Below, in pieces: positions 57,271 through 64,000 of a DNA stretch of 64,000 nt; the first letter of the stretch is position 1; each line of letters starts with the position of its first letter. Source of the stretch: Fallopia convolvulus (lineage: Eukaryota; Streptophyta; Magnoliopsida; Caryophyllales; Polygonaceae); contig OZ024729.1 of NCBI GenBank assembly GCA_964016875.1, positions 21,410,494-21,474,493 on the forward strand, in the 5' to 3' direction. The notes under the pieces are model-generated. The model searched no databases, was not told the origin of the DNA, and saw only the letters and a program-made list of their open reading frames with translations. The position numbers were made by a program, and so were the translations under genes.

Positions 57271-58558
57271 TAGATATATTATAATAAATTAAAGAGAAAA
57301 AACAAAGATAACGTATATTTTAATAATTATTCTATTACTATAATTATTAATGATATTTACATAAAATTTAACGATTTTTTTTTCTTATCTTTAAGATAAA
57401 ACTAAATAAACATGTAAAATATTTTTTTAAATCAAACCTTCTACATTCACTTTTAAGTATAATAAATAAAAATAAATAAATAAAATGAAAAAAATGATTG
57501 GTTCTTAAAGTGTCATGTAGCACAAATTTTATAGATAATTTATTTCTATTTTATTATGTATTAATTAAGATATAGATAGAAATTTATATCGATAACCTTT
57601 TTTCAACAATCCGATAAAAATATTTTAGCATAATCTTAAGATAGCATATATAATATTGCTTTTCAATATTAATAAACATAGATAGAAAATTTTATAGATA
57701 AAATTTTATTTTGATACATTAATTATTTTATAAAATCTAAAATTGACTTTTTTTATATTTATGAATTTTTAAGAATAAAATCAATATTTACATAGATAGA
57801 AAACTATATATATATATATTATCTATTTTATAAAATCTTACCCTAAAAAACTTTCAATCTTTATAAATTTATTTTTTTATTTATTAATGTTTATTACTTA
57901 ATTAAATTTTTAAAAAATATAATTGCATATTAATTAATTACTATATGAAACAATCTATGCATATAATATGATATCTATCCATTATCTATTTTATGAAGTG
58001 GTTAAGAATTTAAGATAAATCGTGATTTCTAGAATTATTATTAGAGTATAATGTGTAGGGGTATTTCTAGAATTATTATTTTAGTTTTTTAAGTTGAAAA
58101 AAGGTTTTTTATTATTTTATTCAGGTTATGTCACGTGGCGCAAATTTTTACACAGACTTGGTTTCTACTTTATAATGTACTAGTTATATCTGTCGTTCCA
58201 TGCACGATTACATGAATTTAATATATAATTTATTTAATGAATAGGATTTTAATTTAAAATAAAAATAAAAATAAATTATCGTTATTTTTATTAAAATTCG
58301 AATTTAGGATTTTATTCAAAATTTTATTTAAGATAATCTTTTATGTAAATAGATAAAAAGATAAAGATAAAATAATTTTCGTTATTTTTTAAATTAAAAT
58401 TCGAATTAATTTTTTTTCATACAAATAAATAGAAAGAAATTTGATTGGAAAAGTTAAATTGATATAAACAAAATAAATTTTTTTAAATATAAGGTGATGG
58501 CATGATCAATGTGATGACTCGAAAAGTTACAACTTTAATATATAGTTATAGATATTGA
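57271..58558 (-). mobile_element. Helitron 5' part, split by a younger Helitron
   Basis: After removing 58180-58552, the minus strand reads A then TCAATATACATTATAAAG, a proper Helitron 5' end at 58558, followed by TGCGCCACGTGACATAACC text resembling the start of the 56363-57270 element. Its 3' end was not identified, so the left limit is nominal. Confidence 0.5.
58180..58552 (-). mobile_element. 373-bp Helitron nested in another Helitron
   Basis: The minus-strand 5' end TCTATAACTATATATTAAAG is at 58552; the 3' end CGTGCATGGAACGACAGATA then TAA and CTAG is at 58180 before T. Host A and T are at 58179 and 58553. It is of the same family as the 3134-4163 element. Confidence 0.8.
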
Positions 58559-58720
58559 TTAGGATATAATTATATTATTTTTATTTCTTAAAATTTTAGA
58601 TAGGATGAATTAATTAAATAGCAAAAAAAAGAGCTTAATTAGGTGCATATTAAGGAGTGTGTGAAAATTAGCAAAATAGCAAAACCCCCCATCACCCACC
58701 CCCACCCCACTCCCCCCGAG

Positions 58721-58822
58721 TTGACTCGGTCGTTGACCGGGTTGACTCGCACGTTGACCGAGTTGACTCGGTCGTTGACCACCCGTTGACCGGCGTTGAC
58801 CGATCGTTGACCGGCGTTGACC
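58721..58822 (+). repeat. Ten-copy TTGAC(C/T) array
   Basis: TTGAC starts at 58721, 58733, 58742, 58754, 58763, 58775, 58786, 58796, 58807 and 58817, all in one orientation, 9-12 bp apart. TTGACC/T is the WRKY W-box core, so this would be an unusually dense cluster of potential WRKY sites. It may equally be slippage-derived. Confidence 0.92.
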
Positions 58823-60290
58823 ATCATCACAATCATTACTATCATCACTTTCATAACCATCATCGCAATTTTTTCACCACCGTCACATTTTTTCACTATC
58901 ATCACAATTTTTTGATGACAAAAAGTGTAATAAAAGGTAAAAATTGTCATCAAATGTCTTAATGAGACTTTTTGATGACAAAATGTATCATCAAAGGTAT
59001 TCGACCACATAAAAACAACCGTCATCACAATTTTTTTCATCGTCATCACAAATTTTTTGTTGACAAAAAGTGTAATAAAAAAATAAAAAGTGTAACCAAA
59101 ATGTCTTGATGACACTTTTTAATGCCAAAAAGTATCATCAAAGGCATTCAACCATATAAAAACAACTGTCATCACTGTCATCACAATTTCTTTCACCATC
59201 AATACAATTTTTTCTACCGTCATCACAATTTTTTTTCAACATCATCACAATTTTTTGATGACAAAAAGTTTAAATAAAAGATAAAAAAAAAGTGTTATCA
59301 AAATGTCTTGATGACACTTTTTATGACAATAAGTATCATCAAAGGTATTCAACCACATAAAAACAACCGTTATCACAATTTTTTCCATCGTTTTTTCCAC
59401 CGTCATCACAATTTTTGATGTCAAAAAGTGTAATAAAAGGTAAAAAGTGTCATCAAAATATCTTGATGACACTTTTTGATGACAAAAATGTATCATCAAA
59501 GGCATTCAACCACATAAAAACAACCATCATCACTGTCATCACAATTTTTTTCACCGTCATCACAATTTTTTCCTCCGTCATCACAATTTTTTGATGAAAA
59601 AAATATCAAATGCCTTGATGATAATTTTTTGATGACAAAAAGTATAATAAAAGGTAAAAAATGTCATCAAAATATCTTGATTACACGGTTCTAACTGTCA
59701 TCACTTGTCATCAGTACTTGATGACGGTTTGATTGTCATCAACTATCATCACAAGTTGTCATCAAGACATCAAAGTCATTCAATCACATAAAAACAATCG
59801 TCATCACATATAAAAAATAAAGTTGTCATCAAAGTATTGATGACACGGTTTGATTGTCATCAACTATCATCACTACTTGATGACGATTTGATTGTCATCA
59901 ACTATCATCACAAATGTCATCCCTAGTATGACGGTTTGATTGTCATCAACTGTCATCACTACTTGATGACGATTTAATTGTCATCAACTATCATCATAAA
60001 TGTCATCCCTAGTATGAAAGTTCGATTGTCATCAATTGTCATCACTATTTGATGACGGTTTGATTGTCATCAATTGTCATGATGACAGTTTTATTCATTT
60101 GTTTATCACCAAAAGGCCTAGATGACACATAAGTGTCATCAAAGGACCTTAATGACATAAAATTAGGATACATTCATTTGTTTGTCATCAACTATCATCA
60201 CAAAAATAGTTGTCATCACCGCATAAAAAACAATTGTCATCACTAAACAAATCAAATTGTTATAAAAAAATTATCACTTGACATCACTAA
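58823..60290. repeat. GTCATCA/TGATGAC repeat field
   Basis: Dozens of GTCATCA and TGATGAC copies in both orientations make many small palindromes. A larger unit of roughly 150-270 bp is marked by CATAAAAACAACCGTCATCA near 59005, 59150, 59355, 59513 and 59785 with variants. From 59700 a unit of about 60 bp appears: TTTGATTGTCATCAACTATC ... ATCACTACTTGATGACG. Confidence 0.9.
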
Positions 60291-60333
60291 ATATAAATAT
60301 GTCATAAAAAAATGCATTCAAAGATCATTAATA

Positions 60334-60404
60334 AGCCTATGTGGGATTTGAACCCACATCATTGTGCGTTAAGCACATTGCTCTACCATTTGAGCTAATA
60401 GGCT
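60334..60404 (-). tRNA. tRNA-like gene, apparent UAA anticodon
   Basis: The minus strand folds as acceptor AGCCTAT/ATAGGCT, D arm GCTC-AAATGGTA-GAGC, anticodon arm ATGTG-CTTAACG-CACAA (one mismatch), 4-nt variable loop, and T arm GTGGG-TTCAAAT-CCCAC; 71 nt. U33 and anticodon UAA would read Leu UUA, but real tRNA-Leu has a long variable arm, and C37 is unusual, so identity is doubtful. It has internal A and B boxes for pol III. It could be a tRNA-derived element piece rather than a working tRNA. Confidence 0.6.
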
Positions 60405-60504
60405 AACCAACTAAAATTTTCTAGTATGTTGCTACCTACATCAAGGAACAATTCAAGATTAAAGACAATTAATTTAGAGGAAAAAACTGATGGAATATCC
60501 GTCC

Positions 60505-60735
60505 CTTTTCATCTTGTCAAAGGCATCAAGTGCTTCATCAGCACAACCATGGAAAATAAACCCAGTAGAGAGTTCCATGTGATGATGTCCTTTAGTACCA
60601 TGGAATCAAAAACAACGTTTGAATAGGCAATTGTACCAGATTTGGAATAAGAGTCTATCAAACAGTTTGAGACTGAAACATACAAATCCAGGCCTCTCCT
60701 AACAACAGAGGCATGTATTTCTTTCACCTTCTTTG
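60505..60735 (-). pseudogene. Pentatricopeptide repeat (PPR) protein fragment
   Basis: Reads KEIHASVVRRGLDLYVSVSN then CLIDSYSKSGTIAYSNVVFD and DIITWNSLL, the classic PLS-class PPR repeat text (HA..R.G...D..V.N.LID.Y.K.G....A..VFD.M...D..TWNSL). Only about two repeats remain, with no start and no continuation, so this is a captured or dead fragment. PPR proteins bind organellar RNA. Confidence 0.85.
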
Positions 60736-60899
60736 TTGCAAGATACTCATACTAATTTATAGTAAAATTAGACTTTTGTTGGGTTGTGATAATAAACAGA
60801 AAAATCAAGCAACAATCAGTTAACTAAGATCATAATCACAACTCACAATCAACTGGAAAACACTCCAACTAAAAGTGACAACATTTTTTACAACAGCCC

Positions 60900-61480
60900 T
60901 GCATAGATTATGTCCTACTTAATTAATTACTAGTTATAGCAGATTTAATTAGAGAAAAAATATAAGATTGTATATAAATAAACTAGACATCTTACTTGTA
61001 AAATGGAGAGATGCAAGGTAGTCACTGATGTCACTATTGAATCACTTTTTTGGTATCAACCATAAAACCACTTATCAACCTTCAGACCATTAAATCACTT
61101 ATTTCTAGCATATTCATCATGCCTGCATCATCACTACGAAATCATCAAACAGTGCCAAATCAACAATTTGTGGCTTTATATCTCATTTGATAAAAAATCA
61201 AGAGCAAGCAACGCTTTGTGACTTGAATTAAAGCGACCGAGAAAATAGATTGCAACTTAGGAGGGAGATCTTATTGAAAGTAGGAATTTGTCAGAATTAC
61301 AATTCACATCGGAAGATCCACAAAATTGTATTCAAACTCACCCTAATAGATCCAATCCAACAATTCAGAACTACAATTCACATAGGAAGATCCACAAAAT
61401 TAACATCAGTAAAAGGATTAGGGTTCGAGGAAAAAAACGAAAGTGAGGAGTAGAACAACGTCAGATCTTATCATACATAC
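60900..61480. other. Non-coding DNA
   Basis: Includes a short direct repeat (TTCACAT[C/A]GGAAGATCCACAAAAT at about 61302 and 61376). No gene is recognised. Confidence 0.4.
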
Positions 61481-61959
61481 CTTAAATAGATGAATCCTAG
61501 TGTGAGCATCAACCGTGCAGGCAGATTTGAATTCTTTGCTTCTGAATATTAGGGTTCTATCAGAGGAGGAAATCAGCCCAGGAGAACCCAAACAATCAAC
61601 GAGAACCCCAAATCCAACTCAAAGAGACCAAAAGCAAACCAAAATCAATCACAATCGAAGAAAGGAATCCAGAAATCGAATGACAAATCGGTCACAAAAA
61701 CACGTTTCGAAGAGGGATTAGCGAGGATTTGCATGTGGAATCGGCTGATGCTGGGATGCTCCAATCGAATGTCACAATCTGGGTGAGAGAAATCGCCGAA
61801 TCGCAGAGAGAGGGTATGGGTTGGGGTCTTGGGGAAGAAAAGCGGGGGAGAGAAGGAGGGCAGGTAAATTTGCAGTTTATATACTTAACAAAATCTTAAT
61901 TTTTTAGGACCGGGTGCCAAACGCCTAATTAGGTTAATTATTTATGCGTATTCGCCAAA

Positions 61960-62727
61960 TCTTTTCTTTTAGATAAATCTTTATAATAACTTCTATATTA
62001 AAAAATTACATATATGAAATTTTTTTATATGGCATGCAATTTATAATATGGAAGAAAATATAACTTAAATAAATTATTATAACAAATATTTAGCATTAAT
62101 ATTTAATATCTCTATAGTTTATTTTAATTTAGATAGAATCTTTTTAACTTAAATAATTTATCACAAAAAATATTTAGTAATAATATTTAATGTTCATATA
62201 ATTTGTTTTATTTTAGATAGAATCTTTTCCACATATATAAATTTTCAAAGATACAAAATATTATGTGGCAAAATTGTAGGTGGCTTAATATGGGAATGAC
62301 ATGTATGAAAAATCATAGGTGGCACATGGTAAGATCCTACATGGCATGTAGCTTATAATAAGGAAGAAAAAATAACTTTAATAAATTATCATAAAAAATA
62401 TTTAGCATTAATGTTTAAAGTTCCTATAGTTTATTTTATTTTAGATAGAATATTTTTAAATTAAATGAATTATCATATAAAATATTTAACATTAATACTT
62501 AATATTTAACATTGGATAAAATCTTTATTTTAGATAGAATCTTCACTAGATTAATTTATCTTTTTTTTATTATCATAAAATATATCAACATATATAAATT
62601 CCCAAAATACAAAATCCTATGTGGCAAAATCCTAGGTGGCTTAACATGGGAACGACACGTAGGAAAATCCTAGGTGGCGCAACGTGGTGGCTTTATTCCT
62701 TGCGTCTTTTATATATATATACATAGA
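61960..62727 (-). mobile_element. Helitron end plus tandem AT-rich repeats
   Basis: The minus-strand 5' end TCTATGTATATATATATAAA is at 62727 after A, followed by GCGCCACCTAGGATTTT text shared with 9265-9440. To its left, TTTAGATAGAATCTTTT and TAAATTATCATAAAAAATAT recur about three times (62030-62540). The 3' end was not found. Confidence 0.55.
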
Positions 62728-62744
62728 TTAGGGTAGATTTGTTG

Positions 62745-62965
62745 ATTATTTGACAATATGATGTGTACATAATATATGAATGACATGGAAAATTTTGACA
62801 TGTGAACTATGACATGGAATTTTTATAATGAGGTCTAAATTATAAGAAAATGACACGTGTAAAAATATGAGGTGGCTTAATGTAGGATCGCCATGTGGCA
62901 AAATCCTAATTGGCGCAAATGAGAAGGTTCCATATCTAATTGCTTTTAAATATATATATATATAT
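62745..62965 (-). mobile_element. Second Helitron 5' terminal piece, minus strand
   Basis: The complement closely matches 9276-9440 (TATATATAAAAGCAAT, TTGCCACATGGCGATCCTAC, TTTTTACACGTGTCATTTTC). It is the same family, inverted relative to 9.3 kb. Its terminal TA repeat hosts the next element. Confidence 0.65.
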
Positions 62966-62971
62966 ATATAT

Positions 62972-64000
62972 AGGGGGAGGTTCCGGTAGAAAGGTAATTG
63001 TGGTAGAAAGTGAGTGAAAATTTGGGACGTCGGATTTGATAAAATCAATGGTCAAATTTGAGGGTGTATAATTATAAAAATAGAGAGAGAAATATGAGAT
63101 TAATTTGTAGATTTGAATATGGGTAGTTTCCTAAAAAATAGGAGTGATTGATTAAAAAGAAAAAGAAATTATTATCAATCAACCAAATCACGTAATCTTT
63201 TATGAATATTAATTCTCTCTCTTATTTTGAAAATTAAAACAAAAGATATTTTTAATATTGATTAGATTATATTTTTAAAACTAATTGATATTTACGTAAT
63301 CTTTCATTACTATTCTCGTAACCTGTCAGATGATCGAATACCAACGTGATGAACAATGAATATACATCATTGCAGTCCGCCGAGTGAATATCATCGTGAT
63401 AAACAATGAATATGTATTTGTGTTACGGGGAATACCATTGTGATAAATAATAAATATGTACTTGTGTTACGACGAATAGGATTAACATTAATAATTGTAC
63501 AATCTCATCATAATTTTTAAAATGAATGCATCCATTTTTATTGAATATATATTAAAATGAAGATGAATATCATCATACAATTACATGAATACTATGAGCT
63601 TGTCACAACCCAATTACATAAAATGGATAAATATCACCACTAATTAATTTCATGAATATCACCACCCTATCTTCATCTCTCGATCTTCATCTTCTTAATC
63701 TTCATCTTCCAAATCTTTATACTCCACTTAATATTGTAGGTTCTTGATCTTCATCTTCATACAATTATCACAAAATAAATAAAATATATAACATAGAAAT
63801 TCAAAGTGAATAACATATAATTAACCAATTTACAAATTAAAGATGAATATCAATGCACACTTTAATGAATACCAATATTAATCTAAATGAATATCATCAT
63901 TGCATACCAAGTAAAATCAGAAAAATTAATAGTGAATAACATACTATAAACCATTTATCAAAAATGAATATCAATTAAAATTAATAATAATATCATAATT
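62972..64000. mobile_element. Second TA-inserted TIR element with GAATAT motifs, cut by window end
   Basis: The left end GGGGGAGGTTCCGGTAGAAAGG follows a long TA repeat, as at 27976, and continues GTAGAAAGTGAGTG. GAATAT/TGAATATCA copies are frequent from 63350 to the window end. The right end lies outside. Confidence 0.65.

Larger units (their letters stand above)
58640..61870. mobile_element. Repeat-dense segment, probable element, with PPR fragment and tRNA-like
   Basis: It contains in order a TTGAC array, GTCATCA/TGATGAC repeats, a tRNA-like sequence, a PPR exon fragment and GC-richer leader-like DNA (61480-61870). No TIR or target duplication was found, so the unity and limits are inferred from composition and from parallels with 51980-55440. 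Confidence 0.4.

Noticed and set aside
60334..60404. Firm naming as tRNA-Leu(UAA)
   Set aside because: The long variable arm of tRNA-Leu is absent, C37 is atypical and one anticodon-stem pair is mismatched.

Overview
The window looks like transposon-rich intergenic DNA from a flowering plant, most likely a eudicot. Supporting evidence: GT-AG introns in the recognisable genes, a coiled-coil NB-ARC-LRR disease resistance gene, a DUF3339 membrane mini-protein, plant-type MULE/FAR1 transposases, Ulp1-like transposon genes, Copia and Ty3/gypsy pieces, hAT MITEs, a plant-type SINE 3' end, and Helitrons with TC...CTAG ends. The sequence gives no species name. Only two genes look intact: the DUF3339 gene (4333-4542, +) and the CNL resistance gene (13431-18393, -). 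Nearly everything else is mobile DNA, often nested.

Layout. 1-3.1 kb: unassigned DNA, then a truncated MULE transposase fused to a 24/30-bp minisatellite and an AGCGCTC-rich inverted-repeat region. 3.1-4.2 kb: a decayed Helitron holding a 5'-truncated SINE. 4.3-4.5 kb: DUF3339 gene. 5.8-6.2 kb: FKBP remnant. 6.9-8.4 kb: Mutator-type element (10-bp TSD). 8.5-9.2 kb: hAT MITE of degenerate CGGGT repeats (8-bp TSD). 9.3-12.6 kb: Helitron pieces and AT-rich DNA. 13.4-18.4 kb: the CNL gene. 19.4-21.0 kb: gypsy gag fragment between direct repeats. 21.36-27.67 kb: complete but dead Copia element on the minus strand (5-bp TSD). 27.98-29.80 kb: terminal-inverted-repeat element filled with a GAATAT motif at about 22 bp spacing. 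30.0-30.4 kb: second hAT MITE. 30.9-32.2 kb: Mutator MITE (9-bp TSD).

32.4-49.9 kb is best read as one large Mutator-like element. It carries an Ulp1-protease-like gene (+) and a FAR1/MURA-type transposase (-), arranged tail to tail and both disabled. A 3.6-kb Helitron carrying captured exons (32868-36465) and a 4.2-kb LTR retroelement without gag or pol (about 40891-45105) sit inside its Ulp1 gene. All non-coding parts of the host element repeat TTGTTCAT every 21 bp.

49.9-64 kb: AT-rich DNA; an element with ATGAACC at 22-bp spacing and a tRNA-like sequence; nested small Helitrons; an element with a ten-copy TTGAC array, dense GTCATCA repeats, a second tRNA-like sequence and a PPR fragment; more Helitron termini; and a second GAATAT element that runs off the window end.

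The most unusual signal is shared architecture. Several apparently unrelated elements each repeat their own short motif at two-helical-turn spacing (21-22 bp) in non-coding DNA. This fits phased protein-binding sites, for example for transposases, but that is inference.
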